A DNA stretch of 64,000 nucleotides from Diadema setosum (GCA_033980235.1 CM067077.1:5043367-5107366); one strand, 5' to 3'. Positions 32,888 through 43,167 are shown, counted from the stretch's first letter. Numbers and translations: made by a program. The notes: generated by a model not told the origin, from the letters alone.

Positions 32888-33400
32888 ATGTCACTACATT
32901 TAGAGCTGACTGCAAAGGGTGATACAGATGCCATGTTCATGTTCATAGGACCAATGGGAGGACACAAAAACTGCCAGGTCTACTTCTATGTATCCCATTG
33001 ACACAATGGGAGATATACACAATTTTGTAACAGTTGCACCATGCCCTGTATCACCGACTGTATGGTGTATACATATGAACTGAATGGGGAGCTGTTTAAC
33101 ATCTATATCACATATTCCAGGTGTCAATCTATAGTTTCTACACTTTTAAGATCCATTCCTTTTTAATGTGTATCAATCTAAAAACGTATGACGGTCATGT
33201 ACTTGTGCATTCAGTACTGCAATCATACAGAATCTGCAGCACTGTAAAAAGTGGATATTTTCACTAAAGTAACATCTCACGCTCGGTAAAATGAATTTCA
33301 TAAGTTTTTATACTGTGGAATCAAGACAATCATTAGTAGAACGTATGACAAGCAAAGAAAAAATCACAATTTTATTTTTACCCTGGTCTATTGTCACACA
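32888..33400. other. Unique stretch
   Basis: No gene or repeat recognised. Short ORFs only. Confidence 0.4.
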
Positions 33401-33404
33401 AAAA

Positions 33405-33540
33405 AAAACATTGGAATGCACCTTCCCCTCGACTCGGCATAACTTACATGTTCCTTCGCCTTTGTTAGTTACATTAATATCACAGAAACAGGCAAGTTAT
33501 GCCGAGTCGAGGGGAAGGTGCATTCCAATGTCTTTTGTTA
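33405..33540. mobile_element. Short hairpin element
   Basis: Two ~40-bp arms, ACATTGGAATGCACCTTCCC ... CGACTCGGCATAACTT (33408-33447) and the reverse complement (33493-33532), almost identical, separated by 45 bp. High arm identity implies a recent origin or a structured RNA. It is probably a tiny MITE. Confidence 0.75.
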
Positions 33541-33761
33541 AACATTTCAGTACTTTAGCAATGATTGACAGATGATGTCTTCCGAGGAATATTGGTTTGG
33601 AAGGATTTTTTTTGTGGGCATTCCCAAGTAATCTGAAGAAAAATAGAAGAAAAATTGTTAAAAATATATGCAATGTTTCTAAACATTTGTTTCACCGCAA
33701 AAGTGATGTTGAAGATATCATAAATCAACACAATCAACATGCATTTTGATTTCAGGGGCCC
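33541..33761. other. Unique stretch
   Basis: AT-rich, no feature recognised. Confidence 0.4.
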
Positions 33762-33970
33762 TTTAAAGGGGAAGGCTAGTAACTGATCAGTGGGAATCAG
33801 TGGAAATGCTGGGAGATGATTGTTCCAATCCTTATGGGATTCATTCAAGAGTTCATTGTATATCTATTGTTGAGTGAAAATGATTTGCTTCAGAACGGTC
33901 TCATATTCAAGTAATGTGCAGATTAATGCTCCGTCACTGTCCAGGGACGCTTACCTGGAAGCATTAATGG
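33762..33970 (+). mobile_element. MITE family D, one arm plus centre
   Basis: TTTAAAGGGGAAGGCTAGTA, CTGATCAGTGGGAATCAGTG and GCTTCAGAACGGTCTCATAT match the left arm of the complete copy at 43168. The right arm is missing. Confidence 0.75.
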
Positions 33971-34141
33971 AGTGGAGTTGGCAAAAAGTCAAAACTGACA
34001 AAAACAGAAACTCTTGGGACTGTTACATTGTACTATAAATAAAGACAGATTGGTCATTTGTGAGCTGAAAAAAAAAGGTGGAAGGATCATTACTTAAATC
34101 ATATCAGAAGTTGTTACAGTGTAGTTCCTTCCTGCTTCCTA

Positions 34142-34268
34142 GTGCATTTTAGGTAAGTAGGCTATAGCCACTCAATAATTTTCACTATTACACATTGTAG
34201 CTGACAAGAGGGAAGGTGTGGTGCATTTTAGGTAAGTAGGCTATAGCCACTCAATAATTTTCACTATT
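34142..34268 (+). repeat. 48-bp perfect direct duplication
   Basis: The 48 bases at 34142-34189 are repeated exactly at 34221-34268, with 31 bp between. The unit includes TTTTAGGTAAGTAGGCTATA and TCAATAATTTTCACTATT. Perfect identity indicates a recent local duplication. Confidence 0.95.
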
Positions 34269-35060
34269 GACAATTCATATCCTTGCAAAAGCCATTCTGG
34301 GAGTGACGTACATTCAACAGACTGTAACAAATTGTAAATGTATTTGGGTTGGCTCTTTGAAGAAAATCCACGGGGCAGCCACTCCACTTCCACTGTGAAC
34401 TCAAATTATGTTTGAGAAGAGAATATCCTAGCCTGCTGATCTGATTGCTGTTACATGTGACACTGTAGGGTATATTGTATATATTCCATATATTTAGCTA
34501 GTCTAATTTTTCATGAATCAGGACTTTCCAACAATCACGCGAGTGGTTAAATGCCATGTTCTGGAGTACAGCACTGAACTGAGGAGTGAAATGTATGTGT
34601 GCATGTTACATTCAAGTCAGGATCAGAGTTCAAATTTTGCATGTTTAAATTTACGATTAGCACCTGAGACGCAACATTTGCGAAAACAAATGAAAACCTT
34701 GCAAAATATTCAGTGTGCATAGCAGTATCCTGAGAGATATCATAGACTGTTAAATATTTTGTGTTGCTTAAAGGTTTGCACCATGAAGTGGCATGGTTAA
34801 ATGTTTGTTTAAATCTATTACTGTGGTGGAGCATCCATTCTGTTGGTAGATATCTTCCTCATGAGATAAAGTCTATAACCTGATCATCTATGCCCAAATT
34901 GTGCGAGACAAACACATTAATGTTCAATTTCTTTCACCATTGTGGGATTTTCAGGATAAGGTACCATGGTGCTTTTCGTGCAAGTTTCTCCTTGATGGTT
35001 GAGGTACACTACCAGTATTGGCTTGCCTTACTTAATTAGAATCAAATTCCAACTTACCTT
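34190..35060 (+). repeat. Diverged direct duplication, proximal copy
   Basis: Shares ordered blocks with 37070-37790: GCTGACAAGAGGGAAGGTGT, GAACTCAAATTATGTTTG, GAGACAAACACATTAATGTTC, GGATTTTCAGGAT, AGTTTCTCCTTGATGG and AATCAAATTCCAACTTAC. Indels and substitutions are common, so the event is old. No ORF is conserved between copies. Confidence 0.7.
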
Positions 35061-35440
35061 CCTCTGAAAAAAAAAAAAATTGAGGACTGGTTGTACTGAC
35101 AATACCATTTTTCCTGAGAAAAAAAAGTTGAACTCAGACGGGATAAAGATTTTCATATTGGAAATGTGTTTTGTTTTATACTTTTAAGGCCCTCCACCAA
35201 TCTGAGGACAAGAAATAACTTCTGAGGAATATCATTACCATAATGACAGGTGAATAGCTTTCGTAAATGCAATGATTTCAGAGGTTCAAATAGAAGCTAT
35301 TAATGCTATGAACTACATGTAGATGTGGAAAAGATGAATCGACAGGACAAAATATTGGTATTGTCAGGCTGTGCAGACATGTGATACTTCAAACACATGT
35401 AACGTCCTGGTGTAATATGGAACATGCAGGCACACACAGA
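35061..35440. other. Unique stretch
   Basis: No gene or repeat recognised. Confidence 0.4.
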
Positions 35441-35640
35441 CATCCAGTCAGAGTCATAATCGTTGCTACAGCAACAATAACTCGTATCTGAATTTTGGTG
35501 AAAATGACTTTTTTGGATTGCTGGTCAGATAATCGATTCAGTGATGTCACATCCAAATCCTTTAGCTGTCTTATCCCAAAAATTAAGCCATGTCAAAGGA
35601 AAGGTTCTCCTATTTAATATAGTGCTTTGGCTGCCATGTT
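35441..35640 (+). repeat. Dispersed repeat C, copy 2
   Basis: GGTGAAAATGACTTTTTTGG, ATCCTTTAGCTGTCTTATCC, CATGTCAAAGGAAAGGTT and ATATAGTGCTTTGGC follow the same order as at 25290-25440. The copy breaks off where a different repeat begins at about 35655, and TTTTGCCCCAGCAAT reappears at 36038. Confidence 0.7.
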
Positions 35641-35654
35641 ATTTTGCTATACTG

Positions 35655-36035
35655 ATCATTCGCAGAGCTACCAAGTCTCACGCATTCTGAGTGAGACTCA
35701 AGCATTTAGGGGCCATCTCACGATCTCATGCATGGCATACATTTTTCTCACGCATTGGGCAGTCTGCAACTTGGGCCTATAATAATGAGCATAGCCCTAA
35801 GGATTAAAGTGATAGTTGCAAATGAAGGTGTATTTCTCTTTTGTCTTTCAAAGTAAGTAAAAAAAGGTCACTTCCTGATCGCACCATAAGAGCTAAAAAT
35901 TGACAAAGCTGAATACCATGGGAGGGGTTTTTACCCCTCCCACCCTCGCTCGTGTGCACATTCGCGCGTCTAGATGCCGAGTCATGAAAATTTCACTCAT
36001 AGAAATTTTTTGAAATTGGCATCCCTGCATTCGTC
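35655..36035. mobile_element. Element inserted in repeat C (CTACCAAGTCTCACGCATT)
   Basis: Begins GCTACCAAGTCTCACGCATT, with CTCACGCATT again at 35746. Carries a GGGAGGGG..CCCCTCCC dyad at about 35920-35943. It sits where copy 1 of repeat C is continuous, so it is read as a nested insertion. Ends are approximate. Confidence 0.5.
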
Positions 36036-36087
36036 ATTTTGCCCCAGCAATCATATCATCCTCAATTAGCCCTGTGACTCACATAGT

Positions 36088-37063
36088 GGGGCAGATATGT
36101 GAAAAAGATGCTCACATCCGGCGGAAAGTATGAAATTTTGCATATAGGGGTATTTTGAGGCGCTGATTTCAAAAATTGCCGGATCCAAGAGATCTGACCA
36201 CGGGGTCGGCTGCCATTTTGAATTCCAATATGGCCGCCATCAAAGATCCCTATCTTCAGTTCTGAATGACATTAGCCATTGGAATTTGATATATAAAAGC
36301 ATGGTGATATGATGACTTCAATAACAGACTTATTTGATGTGTCTGACAAGCTGCACGGCAGCCAATTTGAATTTTCATACATATTTGCCATGTTGGAGTG
36401 TTGAAAATCTCTATCTCGGGTTTGTAAATTAGGCTACCTGATTGAGCGCGCGTTTGTAACTGATAGAGTGCGCGCTGATGTATTTACATTGTGACGTCAG
36501 TGAAAGGTGCATTATGCTTCCTTTTTGCAGCACTTTTTGACATGCCCGTGAATGTTAGTCGTGATGTTTGTCTTCGTGGCCACATTGGAATTCAAAATAG
36601 TAGGCATTGCGTTTGTCAGACACATCACATCAGTTAATATTTCAACTCAGTATGTTAAAATACTTGTTTACACCTAATTTCAGGGTCACTCACCACTTAG
36701 AAATCGTGATAGGGATTTTGAATATTTCGTCGAGGCGGCCATATTGGAATTCATAATGGTGGCCATTTGATGTTTGTCAGACACTCCGAATCAATCTGTC
36801 ATCAAATTCAATGTGTCAAAACGCTCATGTGTACCAAATTTTGGTGCCACAGGTCATCCAGAACTGAAGATAGGGATCTTTGAATTTGTTTTGTGATGGC
36901 GGCCATATTGGAATTCAAAATGGCGGCCGACCCCGTGGTCAGATCTCTTGGATCCGGCAATATTTGAAATCAGCACCCTGAAATACCCCTATATGCAAAA
37001 TTTCATACTTTCCGCTGGATGTGAGAATTTCGACCAATTTTCGTTACATATCTGCCCTACTAA
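36088..37063. mobile_element. ~975-bp foldback-like element with sub-repeat arms
   Basis: Left arm GGGGCAGATATGTGAAAAAG ... CATCCGGCGGAAAGTATG ... GGATCCAAGAGATCTGACCA is repeated in reverse complement on the right to 37063, more than 200 bp per arm. The phrase GAATTCCAATATGGCCGCC occurs near 36215, degenerate near 36370, and in the opposite orientation near 36590, 36745 and 36910. It lies next to CAAAGATCCCTATC and GTGTCTGACAAAC, so the arms contain tandem sub-repeats of roughly 150-190 bp. AAAATGGCGGC motifs resemble YY1 sites. No transposase. The architecture recalls foldback elements such as the sea-urchin TU elements; the relationship is inferred. Confidence 0.8.
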
Positions 37064-37069
37064 CAGCAT

Positions 37070-37790
37070 TGTGGCTGACAGGAGAGGTGAGGTGTCTGCA
37101 AGTTCTCCTCATAAATGGTCAATCTCCAATCATATTTATCATTTCCAGCCCCTGCACGAGGCCTTGAATGACAAGAGGGAAGATGAAAATACTGGTGAAT
37201 CAAGCTGACATATTGCTACAGCCAAGCTGTACAGCCTGCTCTTTGAAGATAGTCTATGAGGCAACTAACACACTTGGTTGTGAATTCAAATTCTGTTTGG
37301 CTAAAAAGGCCCAGAAGACATTTAGTTTTTACCACTAACCACCTACTAGTAACCGGTATTAATGACCACTCAGAGATATGTGTATGACTGTGGCCTGCTG
37401 TAATCATGGTAAATAGTGTTGCATTGCTTACTTTTGAGCAATGTGCACTCAGTCAATGTGCCTTGTACATGTTACATACATTGATCATTGTAAATGCCCT
37501 TGGGCGCACTGCATTTTTCACTAGTGCTTTCACACCTGTGCATTATTTGTATACTCTATCACTGTAAAGGAGCATCCTTTCTTTAATTGGCACATGACCT
37601 GATTATCGATGTCCAAGATATGGGAGACAAACATATGAATGTTCAGTTTCTTGCATCATTTTAGGATTTTCAGGATTACTTAGCATGGTGCTTATAAAGC
37701 AAGTTTCTCCTTGATGGTAGGGGAAGACTATCACCATTTGCTTGCCTTTACTTTATTAGTTCTAATCAAATTCCAACTTACATGTCTATA
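37070..37790 (+). repeat. Diverged direct duplication, distal copy
   Basis: Counterpart of 34190-35060; see the shared blocks there. It ends about 370 bp before the Ig-like gene. Confidence 0.7.
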
Positions 37791-38129
37791 GTATTTACAG
37801 TATTTAAGAAAGAGAAAAAAAAAGGAAACAGCAGTTTCCTCAAGGAATACTGAGGCAAAACATCAAAGGCCTTCCCTATGTATGTTTTGGGTACAATAAT
37901 CACGATTTGTTTTTTTCTAACTGATGGTATTATTCCATAATACAGTTTAAGTTCACATTACAAAACATTTTGACACAATTGATGGCTTGCTGAATTACAG
38001 GTCTTACCCTACAGAAGTGCCCAAATCATTTCAACTAATTGGTTGACATGACAACAAAACTAATATCATTTCATGCAATGATAGGGCCTTCCAAGGATGA
38101 AATATTGAATTAAAACTGCTTTGAAATTT
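37791..38129 (+). other. Likely intron end upstream of the Ig-like gene
   Basis: AT-rich with no ORF. It runs into the pyrimidine-rich 3' splice site at about 38130-38141. Confidence 0.4.
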
Positions 38130-38141
38130 TGTCTTCTGCAG
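38126..38141 (+). promoter_or_regulatory. Putative 3' splice site before the Ig-like ORF
   Basis: AATTTTGTCTTCTGCAG followed by GACACTTC is a good acceptor. It lies about 20 bp before the ATG at 38162, so the gene probably has an upstream 5' UTR exon and one exon carrying the whole coding sequence. The upstream exon is not identified. Confidence 0.5.
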
Positions 38142-38161
38142 GACACTTCCTGATTCATAAA

Positions 38162-39238
38162 ATGGATTTCTGCAGAAAGCCAGTGCTTCTTCTACAGGTA
38201 GAATTACTGATGATGGTACTGATGATGTGCCTCAACAACGGTCAGGCTGTGGAAGTCTACAGGGTTTACGAAGGGAGAAATGTGGCCATAAACTTTACGC
38301 AGTTCATATCAAACTACTCAACTTTTGGAGTTGAGTTTCACAAGTACTTAGGCCACCATGGCTGTCTCTTCTATGAGAATGGAAACATGATTTCTGGCTG
38401 CCTCACAGATCAGCAATTCAATCGGTTTTCTATTCATAACACCACATCACCAACTAACCCGACTGTGACTCTTGGGATACAAAACATTAGTAAAATGGAG
38501 AGCCAAGAATACCAAGGATACCTACTTACTGTGACAGCCGACAGAAATGGCAAACACTATCTTAATCGTCACATAGTCCATTTCGATGTTCAACGTCCAC
38601 CAAGTCCAGCGGAATGTACTGTGAAACCCTCAGAGTATTCGCCTGCATGGAATGAGGTAAACTGCACGTCTTTGCTTGCCAGCGATGGGGAAAGTTCTCT
38701 CTACTGCTATCAAAATGAGGAGAAGGCCCCACACAAAGAGAAACCAATGCGAATAAATGATCAGGTGACACAGATCTTCTGGATGAATGTCCGTCTTCCC
38801 ATCAGCTGCTGTTCATACGAAGCTTCATTTCCAGTAACATCCGAGTCTTGCTCTCAGTTTGTGTATATCCTTCCAACACATGCCACTGTGTCAGAGAATC
38901 CTGAAAACCCTCCCAGCACCACAACAGCTCCAGAAACCACTGTGCAACAAACCAATGCACAAATCCCCTCTCCAGAAAACACACCGGTAATAATTTCATT
39001 TAATTTAGATTCAAAGTACACTGCATTTGCACTGTTCATATTAATTCCTATCTGTCTGATCGCATTGTACTTATGTCGGTATAAGAGAAGCATTAATCTC
39101 ACACTACATGCTTCAACGGCAGTCCCTAACTACTCAGCATCAATCAAATATGAATCAAATACTGAGCAATGCTCTATCAATTTACACTCTAAAAATACGG
39201 ATGTCGATGAAGTTAGTGAATGTATGAATACTGCATGA
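38162..39238 (+). CDS. Ig-like single-pass membrane receptor, 358 aa
   Basis: The only convincing complete coding sequence. Start chosen at 38162 because MDFCRKPVLLLQVELLMMVL begins a signal peptide likely cut after GQA (residue ~29). Residues ~30-144 form an Ig-V-like domain: YEGRNVAINFT as strand B and VTLGIQNISKMESQEYQGYL as strands E-F. The usual Cys of strands B and F are absent, while C68 and C80 could form another bridge. Residues ~145-238 are a second Cys-rich domain (C152, C168, C182, C216, C217, C230). A Thr/Pro/Ser stalk (240-280), a TM helix (~286-305) and a 53-residue basic-start cytoplasmic tail follow. N-glycosylation sequons at N44, N51, N93, N108 and N167. The tail has tyrosines (NYSA, KYESN) but no ITIM. 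Likely a cell-surface adhesion or immune-type receptor; partner unknown. It resembles the CD2-type layout only in arrangement. Confidence 0.85.
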   Translation: MDFCRKPVLLLQVELLMMVLMMCLNNGQAVEVYRVYEGRNVAINFTQFISNYSTFGVEFHKYLGHHGCLFYENGNMISGCLTDQQFNRFSIHNTTSPTNPTVTLGIQNISKMESQEYQGYLLTVTADRNGKHYLNRHIVHFDVQRPPSPAECTVKPSEYSPAWNEVNCTSLLASDGESSLYCYQNEEKAPHKEKPMRINDQVTQIFWMNVRLPISCCSYEASFPVTSESCSQFVYILPTHATVSENPENPPSTTTAPETTVQQTNAQIPSPENTPVIISFNLDSKYTAFALFILIPICLIALYLCRYKRSINLTLHASTAVPNYSASIKYESNTEQCSINLHSKNTDVDEVSECMNTA

Positions 39239-39489
39239 CTTGCTTATTCAAAAATATATTGTAGTATGCAGAATTGGGGCAATGAATTGGGAATTCAAAC
39301 ATAAAAAAATTGATATAAACCAGATCAATCTTGTACAAAGCCTGAAGCAGTATTTTGAATTACAACTGACGAAAATCACAGCTTAGTATTGTTTCCTTAA
39401 GCAGTTCTTCAATGCTTTGATGACTGTTTTCACCTGATAGACTCTACTCTAACTTGTCACAAAAACACATATATAAACTAGAGAAGCAT
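39239..39489 (+). other. Proximal 3' flank of the Ig-like gene
   Basis: AT-rich, no ORF, presumably 3' UTR. No canonical AATAAA with a clear downstream element was seen here. Confidence 0.35.
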
Positions 39490-39950
39490 TCTGAGACCAC
39501 TGACCTCTGCCAAGCAGCTACCTTCCACTACTGATCTTGTTCTTCTATAGAGATCAGTGATTTCCACCCTTACATAAGCATGCAGAAAAATTTCCCGATT
39601 TCCCAATATAGAGACCTTTTGTTACGTCATCAATTTAAACTGCGCAGCATGCCTCGCCCTAGCATAAACTAGAGCACACACTTTAGTGCACATATGCAAA
39701 CCTCAAAAAATGCACATCTTGAACTCCCTACATGTACCTACCAAAATATTGAAAATCCTTCATAAAATCCATTAAAAATTTCTGGATCACTCCCAAAATT
39801 TAATGATCTGCTCCTTGAGTCATTCTCAACATTTCCTGTCAGTTTCATCCAAATCCATTCACAACTTTCAAGTTATTTTCCATATGGAAAAACAAACCAA
39901 CAAACCAATGCCAAAGAAAACATAACCTTTTCCCTTGGCAGAGGTAAAAA
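39490..39950 (-). repeat. Dispersed repeat ending in CTTGGCAGAGGTAA
   Basis: Starts TGAGACCACTGACCTCTGCC and ends CCCTTGGCAGAGGT followed by an A-rich run. Interior GATCACTCCCAAAATTTAAT and TTTCATCCAAATCCATTCAC have the look of a widespread marine-invertebrate repeat. GACCTCTGCCAAG and CTTGGCAGAGGT form a short terminal inverted repeat. Family not named. Confidence 0.55.
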
Positions 39951-39986
<36 letters not shown>

Positions 39987-41678
39987 GCACTAGATACAAA
40001 TTTTGAACTACACAGAATCTACACAAAATGAAAAGAGAATATGTTGTCAAAAGTTATTTTGATGTTACAAGTTACTTCTCTCATTCCTTCTCTACAAACT
40101 AAAAGCTCAGTTTGTACAATCTCTGCTACAGACATACAGCACACATTTATTAGTGACATATTATTCTTATGCAGCACAGTCTAGCATAAACTTATTCATA
40201 TACACTTTTATCTTTACTTTCAATGTGCCCGATAATGTGCCCCCTGTGTCATACTACATGTACCCTGTATGTTTCTCTACACATGAGTTCCTTCTGTCTC
40301 AACACTTTGTAAATAGAATATCCTGTAAAGATTTCCTATTAAGTGTATCAAAAGTACTTTGTTACCTGTTGTCCTTTTTTTTTATTAGACTTCTTTGTTT
40401 CCTTGTTTCATTTCAATGACTTTTACATTTATTATCTCAAATATGATATCAAAGTTCTCGTAAAAGTAGGGCACAACGAATCATAAATCGTATTCAAAAT
40501 CAAAATGTGTTCCTATATCAGATAATGATTCATTATTCTTGAATACTACACTTGTATGCAATTTATATTGCATGAATAGCGTTGGTGCTGTAAAATAATG
40601 TTTGGTTGAATTTGTACTTTTTGCACTTTAAAACAAGTATTGTTAATGATATGTTCTTACATCACTTGGAGTGATAAGTAACAATTATCAAACACTGAAA
40701 CTGTACATATCCATCAATTTATGCATATATTACTCATTGTATTGGTATATATTTGAGTTGTTTGTCTTTTTTCTTTCCGGTGATGCATGGTCTTATAGCT
40801 CACATTCATTTGTGGTTGTTACAATTGCAATGTGTGCATTTTTTTTGATACATTATTATTCATACAAGTGTACTTAAATTTTGTATTGTACTGTACTCAA
40901 TGATTTGTCCTTTTAAACTGTTTAACATATGAATTAATGTTTCACCTTACATCATTTATTTTCTTTTTATTACAAAAAATGGAAACAAAGCATAATTGAC
41001 TGATTTAAATGTTCTGATTTCAATGTTCTGTTTTGTTTTTTGCCATTATTTGGATATATGGTTGTGCATTTTACATCTACTGTGTGGATTATTGTGACAG
41101 CATGGTAGGAGCTGTACTTTTCCTGTAGCTGTATACACCATGAAATCCTGAATCCAGCTAATCACTTTTGGACCCATTTTGCTTGAGCCTCTTTAAATAT
41201 CTGCATTTAAACATGAGCATTTGACAATATTGGGGGTAGTGATGATGGCCTGGTCTCTTGTAAAAGGATGTACCATCATTATTGTCATTGTGATCATTTG
41301 ATTCATTTTGATTTAATCATCTTGTTTCTATCCCTTAGTTTGACAGAAATGTTTCTGAATTTATGAATGGGAGTTGTACAAAGTATGGTTATAGAGTGTT
41401 AATATGGAGACATTTCGAGCAGCGTAAGACGGGGAAAAAAAATCAATGTTCATGCTTTAGAGACTGTGTAAAAAAGGAATATAAAAGAGCCAGTAGGTGT
41501 GTATGCATATTCAAACTTATTGGTGCAATGGGAGATTTGACAGGAATACCACTGTTCAACCTATGTGTCATAGTTAGCCTTCACCATGATAGAAATTATG
41601 TAAAGTTTTAAAAATTTTTACCAGCACCAGACAAGGACTTGTCATCATGTATAATCATTAATGCGCACATAGATTGAA
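39951..41678 (+). other. T-rich unique stretch, possible distal 3' UTR
   Basis: About 1.7 kb, T-rich on the plus strand, with no repeats and no credible ORF; an (AAAAC)n run is at its start. Composition fits a long 3' UTR of the Ig-like gene, but this is inference. Confidence 0.3.
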
Positions 41679-41684
41679 AATAAA
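41679..41684 (+). other. Candidate polyadenylation signal AATAAA
   Basis: AATAAA followed about 20 bp later by TTTATAAAAAAAAAAAG. If the Ig-like gene has a long 3' UTR, this is a suitable end. The A-run could instead be a retroelement tail. Confidence 0.25.
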
Positions 41685-41773
41685 AGAATTAAACCTGAGT
41701 TTATAAAAAAAAAAAGGAAGTTAGCATATTTCATTTTGAGATACAGATATAACTATATATATCTATATATTAA

Positions 41774-42340
41774 TAAAAGGACAAGTTCTTCTTCATATAC
41801 ATGTGGACTGAGAAAATACACCAATATCAATAGAACACGTCAGTGAAAGTGAAAAAAAAAAAAACTAGACAATGCTTTTAAGAATGCATTCACAATTTTG
41901 AAGTTTCAGTGCTGTCATCTTTGGATGTGAAGACTACTACAGCTTGTGATGTCACATGTGTATAAAATGGTATAAAGAAAATATAAAGAAAATTGAACAT
42001 ATTTTCACTTTCTCTAAGAATAAAAGAACACTGGACTTGCATCTTCCAGAAGGCAGAGGGGACTATCATTACCCTCAACATATGCCAGTGATACATCAAG
42101 TGAAAACTTTTTCAAAAACTGAAATGTTGTGAAATTCTCTTTACATTTTCTTATACATCATTTTACCCATGGGACAACATAGTCTTCTCATCTGGCAGTT
42201 ACTGCACAGAAACTTTAAAAAATCATAACTTTTGAACGGATTGTCTGATTTTCCTAAAATTTTCACAGACGTGTTCTATCAATGTTGCTGACATATTCAC
42301 TCAATCCACAATGTATATGACAGTGGACTTGTCCTTTAAT
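41774..42340. mobile_element. MITE family B, complete copy
   Basis: Left end TAAAAGGACAAGTTCTTC; right end GTGGACTTGTCCTTTAATTG. Inverted arms include AGAACACGTCAGTGAAAG and its complement TTTTCACAGACGTGTTCT, TGTGATGTCACATGTGTATA and CTTCTCATCTGGCAGTTACT. About 567 bp. Non-coding. Confidence 0.85.
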
Positions 42341-42603
42341 TGTACTCATTTTTTTTTACCTATTTTTTAAAAGGAACATGTAACACTCTAAAACCATAAA
42401 CTGGCTAATGTTGAAACCTCTGATCATCTTTACCACAAATTTGTTTCTGGATACTTGGAGAATCATTGATTTGTTATGTAGCTAAATGTCCAATTTTAAT
42501 CAATTTCAAAATTTGATTCCAAAGGCAACTCATCACTCCCAAATCCTGTATCAAACTCTGCAACTCTGAAAAAACAGACCTGTGAAATCTTACCATTTTC
42601 ACT
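42341..42603. other. Unique stretch
   Basis: AT-rich, nothing recognised. Confidence 0.4.
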
Positions 42604-42616
42604 TGACCTTTGACCC
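42604..42616 (-). promoter_or_regulatory. Perfect DR1 nuclear receptor motif
   Basis: TGACCTTTGACCC reads GGGTCA-A-AGGTCA on the minus strand, a perfect one-base-spaced direct repeat. Another perfect DR1 lies 400 bp away at 43004. Confidence 0.4.
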
Positions 42617-43003
42617 TACTGCCCAAAATTTCTTTACATACATGAAAACACTGGGTGGTACACTGTAGTTCATCATGCACAAATTATATGTACACAAGTT
42701 TAATTGCACTGCAATGTGTATACATTCAGTCATTTCCTGGATATGGCAAAATAATGGTATCATTTCAGCATAAAATACTGTACAACCAGAAAAGTTCATG
42801 TGCATGAAATTTTGTGAGCCAAGATCAACAAAATTACAATACATCCAGCACTTCTTGTCTACACAAATCAATGAACTGGAAATATGTGTAAGTTTAATGC
42901 CATGAACTGGAGCTAATGGCCACAAACTGGAGCTACATTGTAATGGCCTTTCATGTCACAAATATTTCTGATTTTACAGCAGTGTAATTTTAGCATTTAA
43001 GCC
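42617..43003. other. Unique stretch between two DR1 motifs
   Basis: Contains ATGAACTGGA / CACAAACTGGAGCTA repeats at about 42870-42935. No gene is supported. Confidence 0.4.
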
Positions 43004-43016
43004 TGACCTATGACCT
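43004..43016 (-). promoter_or_regulatory. Perfect DR1 nuclear receptor motif
   Basis: TGACCTATGACCT is AGGTCA-T-AGGTCA on the minus strand. With the site at 42604 it forms a same-strand pair. Confidence 0.4.
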
Positions 43017-43167
43017 CATGACGCAATCTCATTTCTACACTTTGATCCACCGTGCATCAGACACAGAAAGCAAAAATGACTTCTTGTTGTCTTTCAAAAT
43101 TATACCCTATCGGCCGTCCATCTAAATACATTGTACATCCTGGTGTGAACTCCTCCTTTACAAAAGC

